DNA of 64,000 bases from Camarhynchus parvulus (taxonomy: Eukaryota; Chordata; Aves; Passeriformes; Thraupidae), in the NCBI RefSeq assembly GCF_901933205.1, contig NC_044584.1:15660501-15724500 (forward strand). The letters are read 5' to 3'. The translations under genes and the position numbers were made by a program. Position 1 is the first letter of the stretch. Every line of letters starts with the position of its first letter. The notes under the pieces were generated by a model. That model was not told the DNA's origin and did no database searches. It worked only from the letters and a program-made list of their open reading frames with translations. Shown piece by piece: positions 50,101 through 62,640 of the stretch.

Positions 50101-53100
50101 ACTTTCACCTAGCCATTGCAGCTCCTTGTGCTTCCCAGATACAGAGCTTCTAATGATAAGCAAGGCTGTTTCCAAACTCATGCTACACCAAATGCAGCTC
50201 CTTCTGTACTCCAAAGCTAAGAGAGTTCTGTTCATTTGTAGGGCTTAGATGGTTCTGTGTGGAAAGGCAGCGTCAGGAAACCCAGAGGATCCTCTTCTGA
50301 GTACATTAGCAAAAGGAACTGCGAGTAACTATCAAACACACACTGAAATCCAAAGAGAAATCAAGATGTGCAGAGCTAACAGTAGCAGATACACACACAC
50401 CCTAGATTCAGTCACATGAGAGTGCATTTGGTATTTCATTTGATGGTTTTAGCACCTTTTAGTAGCTAAAATAGGCATGAATAAAAATAGCATTATCTTT
50501 TAAAACAGAAAAAAAAGAAGGGGGGGAAAAAAACCTCAGAAAATATTTCCTTTCTCCCTAATAATAACAATTGTTTAGATAAAGTCAGGGGTTGGAGGTT
50601 GTTTACCTCTTTTGTCATTTGCAAAAGTTACTTTTGCCATGAGCACCAGCTGGGGGACCTCGCTAATATCTTGTGAATTAGATGTCTAAATTCAGGTATG
50701 GTAATAAGTAGCCCAGTTTCAAATACAACACTATTTGCAAATCATGGTTATCCACAGTTCTGAAGACTGGTGATCCTGGGGTGATTGCAGAGCTTCCTTA
50801 CCTCTGTCACATACAAAGAGAACTGCCAATGTCTGCCAGGATGGATTTCCACTCCTTGAGACCTGTGATAACAAACGCTGTGAGTCCTGCACAGGCCAAT
50901 TTGTGAACTAGGAGAAGGAAAAAAACTCATGGAGAATCAGCCTCAAATGTCATTTGCTAAAAATGATCTTAGAAGAGCTTAATTCTAGAAAAGTTGCTGC
51001 CATGTGCATGGTACAGCTGTTCAGACACAGATCCATGCCCAGATATGCATCAGAGGAGTGTCTGACTGAATTTGGGGGAGCAAAGATCTGCCAGCATGGC
51101 AAGTGTGTTCCAACAATTCCACAGATCAGCTTTGAAAACCAACCAAATTCTACTTGCCCAGTTGTGCAGAAAAACCAAGAATGTAACCAACAGTCCAAGA
51201 GGAGCAGCCCCTCATTCCACTGCAATCCCACATGAATGGTTTTCATTTACATTTTTGCAAGCGTGCTAATATTCTATAATGTATTTTCACCATGCCTGCA
51301 TTTTATACACAGCACTACAAACAGGATAGCTTCTTATTCTTGCCAAGTTCATTCTGTGCTCAGCTTATGATGGTGTGTAACAATCTCATTGAGAGTCTTC
51401 AGCCCATCACCCAAGGCAGCACATCATCAAGGCTGCAGCATTTTTCAAAGTCAAAATAAATAAATAAAGAGATTATTTAGCTTTCCTTACTTCTGTCCAA
51501 CTATGCAGCCACAGTCAAAAGTATTTATTTAATGTGGAAGAATTAATTATTTGGAAGATCACAGGCCAAAACTGTCAAAGACTATAAAATCTGACATGAA
51601 CAACCTTTCCTAACAAAAAAAAAATTATTGCCATGAAAACTGTTGCACTGATATAATTACTCTGCACTCTGTCAAGTGCCATGAGCACACAGCACCTCAA
51701 GACATGCAGGTAAACTGATGGGGTGAGAAGTTTGTTTCATGCAAAGGCCTTTCCTGGCTGCTCAAGACACAGCATCACTTACCCAGCATCAACACAAGCC
51801 CTGGCACAGACCAACAGCCCTGCACACAATGCTCAGCTCTGAGTTAAATCAGCCTCACTCTGCACCAAAAGGGAGTAGGACCGTTTATTGGGGAGTTCAA
51901 GGAGCAGCTTAGAAAATAGGAAAGCACAATTCCCCTTTTTGATTGCTTTTTTAGAGAAAAAGTGGCTGTCTCTCCATTCAACAGTCTGCAGTGGGGGCTT
52001 CAATTCATTTTCATGCTTGAGTAAGAGGCACCCACACATTAAAATAAAGTGTTAGTCAGAACCATTATTAACCATGTTTTGTACAGTCTCCTCTGCTTCA
52101 CTGTGCACAGGATGAAAGCTGCAACACCATTAATGCAACCCAAGTAATGAAATCAACTTTTCTGAAAAATCAGAACTTACAGAGCAAGCTACTTGAATTT
52201 AAAATTAAACAAGCTTTACCAAAAAAACCCCAAGCCCACTTTATCTAATCCACTGTGCAAGCTTCCAGCATTTTGAAAACATTAAAAGGGCCATGCTTAC
52301 TTTTCTATTATTCTCTCGTGTCTCCATTAAAAACGTACCTGAAGGCTGCAATCCTACATGTCTCATAAAACCTACTGCAGATATGGAAACTTCATAAGAC
52401 ATGAATTTGTAAAGAAGACAATGGCAATACAAATGCATTTAGAGCGAGAATAACAATGCTACTTTTGTCCTTTAAAAACCAATAAAATTTATCAAAAAAG
52501 CAGCTTAGCAACACAACTGAAATTCAAAAGCTTTGAAATATAAATAAATATACATTTAATAACACTAGCTTTTTGATTCTCAGACAAATATTGTAAAACT
52601 TTATGTAATCTTTCCAGAAGCTTTTCAAAGCCGCCTTAGATATAATTCTGCTTTTAAATTTAAGTATAAAGTGTGAGAGGAGTGGAATACGACTCTTTGC
52701 CACATTAGCTCTACTTTTCTTTTCTCAACTATTTTCTTAGAAAAACAAGTGATTTCTCAGCTTCCATGTAAACCATAAAATATGAGCAACTTCAGTGTAG
52801 AGCACTTAGAAAGGATGTGAATGCATCATATATGTCACTTGCTGTGTGGGGGAAAATCCGAAAACAAATAGCTCTGATAAGGTTTCATTACTGCAATACT
52901 GAGTGTTAACAGCATAATATCAATAAAACTGAAAGATGCAAATAGGTAATTTGGATTAAGCATTTGGATTACTTGTCATTAGTTATTAAGTCTTGCTCCA
53001 AATGAGCTTGCTCTAAGGCACTAACATATTTGCAAATACCGTGACTCCTTTTCCTGACAGAAGTGAAAACACACCAATGCCATTAGAGATGAATTTAGTG

Positions 53101-56100
53101 TGGGTCCTCCAAGCAAAAATGCAATGACTTCACTGAGCTTCATTACTAACACAACTTTCCCCCGTTAAAAATTCCAAACAAACAGGTGTTTCACACTAGG
53201 TCTACTTCTAAAATTGCTTTCTTTTTATTCCCAGGGATACATCAAGAGCTGGGGGAGAATTCATGCAGTATAGATCAGTCAGGCATTGACAGGACATCAC
53301 ACTTTGACAAGCTGCTTGGCTCTGTTTAAAGTCTAAGTTAGGCCTTGGCCCATCAAGGCCATGGCTATTGAATTATTGACAGCCTCTCACTGTGGTGCAA
53401 AGGGAAGGAGTGCTGCAGCCTCAGCTCAGCAAAGATGAAATGGAAACCCTCTCTGAAGCTTACTTTAGCACGTTAAAGGAGTTTTAATGGTCTTGTTTAA
53501 AATTCAGTAAGAGAATATATTACGCTGATTATATTTTCAGCGGCTAAACAAAAAGTTTGGGATGCTGTGGAGATGATAAATGAAAACTACACAAAGTATA
53601 AACTTGATCTATGCCAAGAAGCTGACTTCTGCTGAATCCCAAACTCACGCCAGCTCATTCAGCTTTACATGTCTGACAATTTTCACCACTCTGTGCTGTT
53701 ATACCTGGTGTAATCAAGGGTAAACAGTAATATGGAAGCTCTTCATCATCATCCCAAATACAGGCTGGCTTTTATAATAATTTATTTCTGCTCACACCAT
53801 TAAATCTGCAAGGCAGTGCAACGGTCAGTCCACGTTTCCAGTTTGCCAACCCCAATAGTTCTCTCTCTCTTTTCCTTTCTGGTTGCCAGAAGGGCACCAA
53901 GGGGTGTCAGTAAGGAAGTGATCACCCCAAGCCTGGTTTGTTTGTTTGTTTTTCCAGCAGAACTCTTCTGCAGGGTAAACCACCATTCCTCCACAACTAG
54001 CTGATTAATATTAACAATCCTCATATTCTTACGTAATTTCTTTTCTTCTTCAAATTTATACCTGCCAAGCTTTACTTGCATTTTAATAGCTGATGTCAGA
54101 CAAGCAACAAGCAGAAAGTTCCATCTCAGGACTATAATTTTAAATACAATGAGACTCACATCAACTGTCTCACAGACACATGGAAAATTATTCCACGTGG
54201 ACTTCTAAAGTGCATCCTAAAAGCTTCAAAGAATGAGGAGGTTTTTTTAAAGAATTTTAAATGCTCAGGGAGGGGGGAGATGGGAGCGTGTTAAGCAATT
54301 TTTCTAATGTGACCCCATACTCATTTCTCCAACATCATTTCCAATATGCTGCCTCCTGTCAAATCAACAAAGAGAGCCAAACAGCACATCTAAATTTGTG
54401 TTCATTTGCCTTCTGCAGGATTATCTTTGCCACGTCAAGCATTATAAGTAAATCAAAGATGCTTCTCAGGGGCTGTAAGAGTGGGGCTAATCTCCAGACA
54501 AATATTTAGAAGGCAGCTTAGCCTGTTCTGGCTTTAATCGTTTCCAACTGATTTGACTTTTTCTAATTACAGCCTTTATGTTATAAAAGCCATTTTTATG
54601 TTGCTGAAGATCAGTTTCACTGCAAATACATGAAATTTTGCTGAGTTTCTGTTCCCATGTTGATTATGGAAATGGTACTCTACAGCTTTCCTCTAATTAG
54701 AAAAAACACACTTCACACAGCATCAACAATTTTTAACATTAATAACAGAGTGACAGTGTCCTTTTGTGTGTCTTTAAGTAACATCTCAAAATATGACACC
54801 ACAAAGCCACCACATCCCACTTGGGTATCATACCAGCAGCAATTTTCACATTTTTGCATATTATATTTATTCAAACACAGAACAGCATCTTTGAAGAAGC
54901 TGTTTAGTAATTTAACCTAACAGAATAAGATAATTAAACTTCTGGATAGTCTGTGTTGAGGTGCTTTCCAAACCCATGAACTTGAAAAATTCAAACACTC
55001 CCACACAAAGCAAATTATACATCTCCTTTGACAAATCAGCCACCATGGCTGCCTATCACTTTTGGTATTTCCTTGCCTTCCTATCATGCCCCATAATGAA
55101 CAGCTGAAATAACAGTTTTGCTTTTTTTTTGCCTTTTTTGCATCAACTCACAGACACTTCGGGCTGTTTAATGGAAATTAACTTCAACCCCAATGCTGGG
55201 AACAACAGGAATCAAGGCAGAGGAGACACAGAACATATAGCATAAGTCCATTCCTAATTCTATACATTCCTAAGGAATGTTTTCTTAGAGCAGGAAAAAC
55301 CTTTCCATTTACAGTCAAAGCTGAGCTCAGAAAAAGCAGTTTTGATGAAATATAAATAAGGCATGTGATAATACAGATTATTTCTGCCATGACTTGATGC
55401 TGCAGACAACTCTGAACACTGCAAACTTCCTATCTCTGTGCAGAAAGGATCAACAATAATATTGTGATAGAATGAGAAAAACAAAAAGAGGATTAAAGGA
55501 CTAAAGGTTGATATGATTTTATTAGGTATAGAAAAGATGCCATAGGAGTAAAATCTGAAGGAAAAGGCAACTCTGAAGTTTCCACATTGGAGACATATGC
55601 TTAAAAATATGCACACATCACTTTCAATACTGAGAGTGGTCGAATGAAACTGCTGCAGGATAAAAGAGAACACCAGGCAGAACTGAGTTCCAGAAGGCTT
55701 TTACAGCCTGACCTCTCTCTGAAATAAGAGGTAGCACTACCACAGAATCTTGCATAGTGCTGTGACAACAATGTCTCCAAGTTCCTTTCATTTCTCTGAA
55801 AAATTTAGACTTGCTGACACAATCCTGTGAGGTGTCAACAAAAAGCATTTATATGTCCCCATTTGCTAGAATGGAGGGCATCAATTACTCAGGCATCAAT
55901 TTTGACTGCTTTATTATTCTGGAGACTTGTTCCATAATAGCTTGTTATCCTTTTTGTAAAAATTAAAACTGTACTATTAATAACTCTTTGACAAGGCTTC
56001 AGATCTCAATTACATTAATAATAAATTCTTGGCTTTATGTGTGAGTTCCTCATCTTTTTCATCCATAACGAGACTTTGTAAAATTGGCAGAGAAACTAGA

Positions 56101-57525
56101 AAGAAAGCTAAACTACATGATATTCCTCAAAAAGAACTTTCTAGCCTCCTACTCTGTTCAGTTTGCAGATGTCCCAAGATGAGCAAGTACTCTGTACATT
56201 CAGTAACCCTTCTTGGTTTTATCTGAAGTTTTGGAAAGTTGGAAGAACTTGAAGAAAAGCACCCAGAGAAGCAGCTGGGAGCAGAGGGCTCTGTTGTTGT
56301 GTCTCTGCAGTGGATCCTGTGTTTGTGATTGAAACAAGCAGGCGGTGGTGGTTCCAGCACAGAATGGAACGAGCTATTTGTGTTCCAGGTGCACTCACTC
56401 CTGAGCCACACAGCCTCCTGTGGGTGCTCCCCAGAGCCCCCTGAGAGCCTCTGTGTTCCAGACTGAGTGTCAGCCAGGTATCAGAGCAGTGGGCATGGCA
56501 GACAGCCAGCAGCCTCTGCCTAACACTGCACAGACCCAATAAAAGGGTTGGGTTTGTTGGTTTTTCTTTGGTTATTTGTTTTTGTTGTTGGTTTGTTTTT
56601 GGTTTTTTTTTTCCCTGAACGGCACATCTTCCCTTCACTGCCCATTTTAACACTTATACAACATATGACATTGATAATCCTGTAGGTCTAGGGTGGAAAC
56701 ATTGAGGAACAGAAAATTATAAATACGACTACTCTGTTGCTTGAAATATCATCCACTGGGCACGTTTTACAGCGGTTCTGCAAAGAATGTACAGGGTCTG
56801 TTTGCAAACCAAATTTATTTTGGTTTAAACTAATGCATTTCTCATGGGGCTGGCTATTCATGACACTGTTATCAAACCCATCAAAGAAGCAAAAACTCTA
56901 TCAGTCTTACAGTTGTCCAAATTACAGCCCCAAAGTCCTGCCATCTTCAGTTAACCCTCACAAGACGAGGCAGAATAATCTTGGCCTGTAGCTTTCACAT
57001 TTGAATCTCTAAAAGTTACCACAATCTAAATAATGACCACAAAAAAATCTCAGAAAAGGACCAAAACTGATGCAAATGGGAGCAAACCAAAACCTCTTGC
57101 TGCTCTACAGAAAGAAGCATATAGAATATTAGAATCAGTGAAACCAAGTCACTTTTCCAAGGCATTAAAGACAAGACAAGCATTTTCAGAGGTGATTATC
57201 TTGGATATCCCAGTACAATCTGGTGTTTTCTATTGCTGTGAGGAAATAGACTCACTGCTGTGAGGAAATTGAGGTCTTGATGTGTCTGGGAACAGAACTA
57301 TTAGCAGAGCCATGCTGACTGCACAAACTTTTTGGGTTTTGAAACCAGTTCTTCCTAAGGTAATCCTTCCTTAACAATAGAGGTTTTTTGGACTTTTTAT
57401 TTGAGTTTATGTTTTCCCCCTCTCTCTAAAACATTAAAGAACCAACATGTCTGCCTGTCAGGGAAAAGGTAAAACTGGATTTTCAGGTAGGACAAATTTG
57501 TTATTAGTGAACTCTGCATCCTTTT
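47193..57525. other. RBFOX1 intron, no gene seen
   Basis: About 10 kb of AT-rich intronic sequence. A G/T-only tract lies at 56545-56612 and is listed separately. A balanced-composition stretch at about 53270-53560 has no identifiable content. No exon, tRNA or CR1/LTR recognised. Confidence 0.45.
56545..56612 (+). repeat. G/T-only low-complexity tract
   Basis: Plus-strand G/T sequence such as gggttgggtttgttgg and tttgttgttggtttg, ending in a T run. The A/C strand is the RBFOX1 sense strand here. Confidence 0.88.
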
Positions 57526-57541
57526 TATATATATATATATA
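57526..57541. repeat. Short (TA)n microsatellite
   Basis: Eight TA units after a T run. Confidence 0.88.
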
Positions 57542-60007
57542 AGAAAAGTCATGAAAACATTCAGATACTTTTACAGAAATAACTTTGCAAGGAGCAGAGG
57601 GGCTGAAGTTGATAAACAGTTACACATTTCAAAAGAAAAAAAGAAAGCTTCCAGTTGTAGTGCAGCTATTCCATTTTATAGTTTATATCAACATCTCTCT
57701 GCAGAGGATTGAGACAAAATCTTAGCAAAAGGCACATTATCTCTCATCTACTTATTACTTGGCCTAATCTCCTGAAGAGGAATCATTAACCAAAGGAAAA
57801 AAACGTCTCTCTAATATTGGCAACGGTGTTGCTAGAATTTTTCATCAAAAACCATTTCTCACAAAAAAAAACCATTCCCAAAACATAAATTCTGTGTAGT
57901 TTTTAAGCTACACCATAAAATTCAAATATGAAAAATATCCTTGACACTCTGTAGAAGTTTTTCATGAGGCTGAATAATGTTTTGGAGTCAGTCATCAGAA
58001 TAACTTCTGCCTTAGACTGTCAATATTGATTGTTTATATAGGATTTTGCTTTGTTTTTGTATATACCAACTTCTGCAAGCTGACCATAGATAATTTCAAG
58101 AACAAAAAGAAAGAATTAAATAATGTACCAAATTCTGCATCCTGACATGTTCAAATAAAAAAAAAGGAAAAAAGTAAACTTTAATGTTATCAAGGAAAAA
58201 GAAAACACAACAAAGAAACACAACTTGAGACATTTAAAAAGAAAGCTGTAATGCATTCTGTTATAAACAATTCTTATGCTAATAGCTGGATAAGAAATCT
58301 TCAAGGTTGAGGCTCCATTTCCATAGCATCAGCCACAGTCCAAACACATATTTGCTGTTTAATTAAGAAAGGACTCACAATGTCCTACACAGGACATGCA
58401 AAGTTCCAAATGCAGCTCTGAGCTGTCCTGATTTGAATACAAATAAATGAGGATTTTGAAATATTCTGTATGGTCAGAGGGAACATAAAAACATTCTTGA
58501 GTATAGCCAGTTACTTTTTTTTGTTTACTTCTTTTCCCTCTTTCCTTTCTCTAATACTGCCGTGACTCAGTGATGAGCTTGCAGGAGGGGCTGTTCCCAA
58601 AAGCGGTGCCAGTCCTGCGGCTGCTCCTGGCCTCTCTCACAGGTACCCCCCAAACCTGCACAGCAACAGGGGTGAACAAGGCTGGGGGTTTGGCCAAATT
58701 AACCTGCAATAAATTGCTCATCTGCACCCAGATGAGTTTCCTGACTGGTTCAGTGAGCAGCTGCACAAACACTCACACAGGCACAAGGAAGGGCAGGGCT
58801 CCCCATTCCTTGCAGAGTTCCCTTATCTCCCCTGGGATGTGGGTGAGGATGCAGCCACATTTCTCCACTCTCCAGCAGAAGTAGCCAAGAGACTAATGGG
58901 AAGTACAACAGAAGAAGATTCTATCAGCCTTTTACTGATTGTCCTCTGGAGAGTGCAGACAGCAAAAGTGCTAGAAATGCTTTGGGCTTTTAATTTTTAA
59001 TACATGCTCCAAAAAAAGTGGAAGTTCTCTAGGAGTTTATTGTAAAAGTACCACAAGAGCAGTCCAAATACCAGCCTTGGTTGCTCAGTCACATCACTTG
59101 TGGAAGCACTGGAGCCTGCCCTGCCTCCCCACCCCTAAAACTGTGCCAGCATGAAAATTACAGGCCTGAGTTCACTGAAGGACAGCCTGGGCCCCAATAA
59201 CAGCACTGCTCATTGCACTGCAATTTTTAAAAGCCTTTTCTCAGAAATGAAACTCTAAAACTACCTGCCAACCAGGCCTCCTTAGGTACACTAAAGCCTG
59301 GCCTCCAAAGGAGAGAGGAACACAACACCAAAGGTCACTGTTTGATGCTCCATGTCTGTATTACACACCATACTTCACTACAATACAATTCAATTTTACT
59401 CTTAGACACCAAACCAAATTTATTGCTGTGGAAATTGCCAAAGCAGACCTCTTCCAACCCCCTCCTGTTTACTAGTTTTCTCTTTTTTTTTTTTTTAATA
59501 AAACCACAGACTGTGAAAGCAGGACATCCCCATGGTATTTAACCATTTAACCATTTCTATTGCCCATTGTGAGGCAGGCAGTGCCCTTTGAAGGCAGCAG
59601 AACATCAGTGTGCTAACAGGATTCCATCAAAGAGAAGGAAAAGGTCCTGCACACCAATGCCACAGCTCAGGCAGCTGGAAACAGGCTTGGCTCTGGGCAC
59701 AGGGCAGATGCCCCTGAGATTCCTGCGCTCCTTGTCCCTGCACACACCTGGATTTCCTTCCAGAGCCAAGTTTTCTTCCTGGCAGCCTCACAACATGTCC
59801 TGAGCATTTCCCTGGAAGTAAAATCCCCTTCCAGCCCCAGCCAGAATGTAGGATACCCTCAGCATTCTCCAAAGAGAAAACCTGGGCTGCTTTAGAGGGA
59901 CAGGGCATTTGTAGGACCCAAGGTAGGACTTTGAGGATGAAAGAACAAAATCCTGCAATGGCCAATTTTATAATTAATCTATGGGAAAACTGGAACCTGT
60001 TAATATA
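57542..60007. other. RBFOX1 intron, no gene seen
   Basis: Chance open frames only. A T14 run lies at 59483-59496. Slightly GC-richer blocks occur at about 58570-58860 and 59560-59900 with no recognisable product. Confidence 0.45.
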
Positions 60008-60035
60008 ATGAAATCTGAATCCATTCAGATTTCAT
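60008..60035. repeat. Perfect inverted repeat, 13-bp arms, 2-bp centre
   Basis: The arm atgaaatctgaat (60008-60020) and its exact reverse complement attcagatttcat (60023-60035) flank cc. Confidence 0.95.
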
Positions 60036-60698
60036 CCATCTCATACTATTTTTTTTTTCACCTTTACCCATCATTAACAGTCTGGCTCCTTCAGGGCAGC
60101 AATTTTGTACCCTTCCATATCTATGCAGACTTTGCAAATTTCTAGCCTGCAATCACCAATTAAACACTGTTCTACTTCTCTGCCACAGCTGCCCATTACC
60201 TCAAGCCTTCTAAAAAAAGAAAGGATGGAAAGAAAAGAAGTTGAACAAAGTTACAAAGTTTGTTGATATGACACAGAAATCTACTTTTTAGATAAATCTT
60301 TAAGTTTTAAAAGTACAAAAATAATGCTTTCCCCTATCACAGTTAGCAGCTAATGACCTACAATAGTTTTTGCCTGCATAACTGTGCAAATCTAAAATTC
60401 CAGCTACTTCCACAGCACTTCAGAAAAATCAGAGAGGGTCCATTTTCTACAAAAATGGCACAAAACAACAGGAAACAAAGGGTTTTTTTCAGCGTCCCTA
60501 AAAATAATGAATTGGCTGTATTCCACCCTAAAACTAAAGCACACTAACTGCTTAAAAAAACAAAATTGACTTTACAGACTTGGACATTCAACAGTCCTAC
60601 AGACAGATGCCCTGCCTGTTCTACATCTATTTTCTATGTTCTGCATCCAGTACCTTCAAAAAGCATGAAACCCAATGCAGAAATAGTTCTGAGAGGCC
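60036..60698. other. RBFOX1 intron, nothing recognised
   Basis: About 0.66 kb of AT-rich sequence between the inverted repeat and the TTA microsatellite. Confidence 0.45.
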
Positions 60699-60723
60699 TT
60701 TATTATTATTATTATTATTATTA
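60699..60723. repeat. (TTA)8 microsatellite
   Basis: Uninterrupted trinucleotide array, followed by cta then T-rich sequence. Confidence 0.9.
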
Positions 60724-62029
60724 CTATTTTGTTTATGGTGTTATAACACCAAAAAGCTCATCAGCTTCTCTATAACAGAATTTGTGATATTTTTAATGTG
60801 TAGTATTTGCCACATAAAGAAAAATCCCAAATGAGTGTACAAGAGAAAACAGTCTATTCATGTCTTCCAAGAAAATACACATGATAGGTGCTATTATTTG
60901 GTTCCCTTATAAAAATTTACGGGATACATTTTCGCAGCCATATTAAAAATGAGAAACACAATGTACAATTGAAGACAAAATGTAACAACCAAAGAATAAC
61001 AGGGCTCCTCAACAAAATGTTTCCTGCAAAATGGGTTCTGAAACAGAATTCAGGTACATGTAGGATTCCCTCATGGATCCAAGCCCATTCCAAAGGATTT
61101 TACACAAGGTGGGAATTTTTGGACTAGCACCCCTCATAATGGGAAAGTTTTTCTGCGTAGCTGACAGCTCCAGCAGGACAACAGAAATATGTGAAAGGAA
61201 AAATAAGGAGCAGGAATTCTGGGGTGACCTGGTTCAGACTTTGTTCCTGCCCTGTCTGCTTTGGCCAGCCAAATGAAAATAGACACATAACACTGGCACC
61301 AGGATTTTCCAGAATCTGTATTTCTCTCAAAAAAACCCCCAAACCTAAGCAAACAAACAACACCAAATAAAAAACAAACCCACACAGCAAAGCAATGTTG
61401 ATTGTTTTTGCAGAAAGTGTGTCTCAAGACATACCAACATCCATGACAGACCTGTGGCATCTTCAGGAATGGACACATTTTACAATTCCAGGATTTATTC
61501 CGTTTATTTATCTACATGTGTGAACTGCATAGGAAATTATCTCTCAACAGCCTGAAAGCAGAAAACTTTGTCCAGTTTTGTTTATTCTTGTCCTGCAGGA
61601 TCAAATTAGATCATTAATTGTCATTGGACAATTAATTGAATATTTTTCACATTTTATGCCACTACAGAATTCCTTTTAAATTCATTCCTAGAGTGTCTTT
61701 AGAACAATATAAAATAATTAACAGCTCTGTCAATAAAGTAGCAAAGTATAAAACAGTGCATCTTGTAAAACAAAACTTATAAAAGCAAAAAATGCAGGCT
61801 TCAGGGGAAAGATTTTCTATCATACCAAGAAAATAATTAACCAAAATCTAACCCTTGATATGTTTTAGAAAGAGGTCAAAATAATAAGTAGTAAATATTT
61901 AGAAACTTTCACTGAGGTCTTTCATATTCTCCTTCTTTTTAAATACTACTTAGAAAAGTTAACTCTCCATTTCGCTGGGGCTGTTCTCACTTGTAAATGC
62001 ATCCATTATCACTTCAAAAGTATGACATC
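60724..62029. other. RBFOX1 intron, no gene seen
   Basis: Contains an A/C-only tract at 61327-61384, the same type as 1494-1662. Otherwise nothing recognised. Confidence 0.45.
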
Positions 62030-62640
62030 AGTTACCTGTCAGCAGGCTTGCAATTAATGTTTAGAGAAAGTGGAGTCTGCTTGTCTATTGATGCAGGGCG
62101 ACAATTGTCTGTAATTTTAATCGGGGTTACAGGCATGTGCTGATAAAAGATGAGACCTGTTAGTGTCATTATTTTGCTTTTATCTTCAGGTATTCTGCTT
62201 CTTGTTTTTTGTTCTCTACTATTAAAAATGCTCGTTGTGATGTTTTAAAAGGAAATCCCAAGTCGCATTAAAACAGCGCTGGAAGCTGCGCACTGCGATT
62301 AGACAAAAGGGGCTCTAATGCGTTAGGAGGTGTTGAGTTAATAGGAAAACAGCTTTGATTCAGTAGCCTCTGTCTGACGTGCCACTACAACAGAAGTAAA
62401 AAGGCAGCGGGCAACTCCCCTCTAATCACCTCCTGTTAGCTGCAACTATAGGCAAATTGCTGGTGAGGATTAAGTGGGGAGACTATCACAGGATCAGTGT
62501 CAAGCAGAAAAAAGACTCAATTTGTGAGCAATCATGACTCCCTAATCACTTCTCTAAGAGCTTTAGGAATTACTAACAGTAGTCTTTGGAAGCCTGGACA
62601 CTTCATAAGCACCGACCTACAGAGATAAGGAATCGCTTTT
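62030..62640. promoter_or_regulatory. Candidate conserved noncoding element with clustered TAATC/GATTA cores
   Basis: About 600 bp of non-repetitive sequence of higher complexity than its surroundings. K50-homeodomain-like TAATC/GATTA cores recur: gcgattagac (62297), ctctaatcacc (62421), gaggattaagtg (62466) and ccctaatcact (62541). Two of them share TAATCAC. There is no credible coding frame and no repeat family match. Deep introns of RBFOX1 in other vertebrates are known to hold conserved noncoding elements. The assignment here is inference, since nothing was aligned. Confidence 0.35.
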
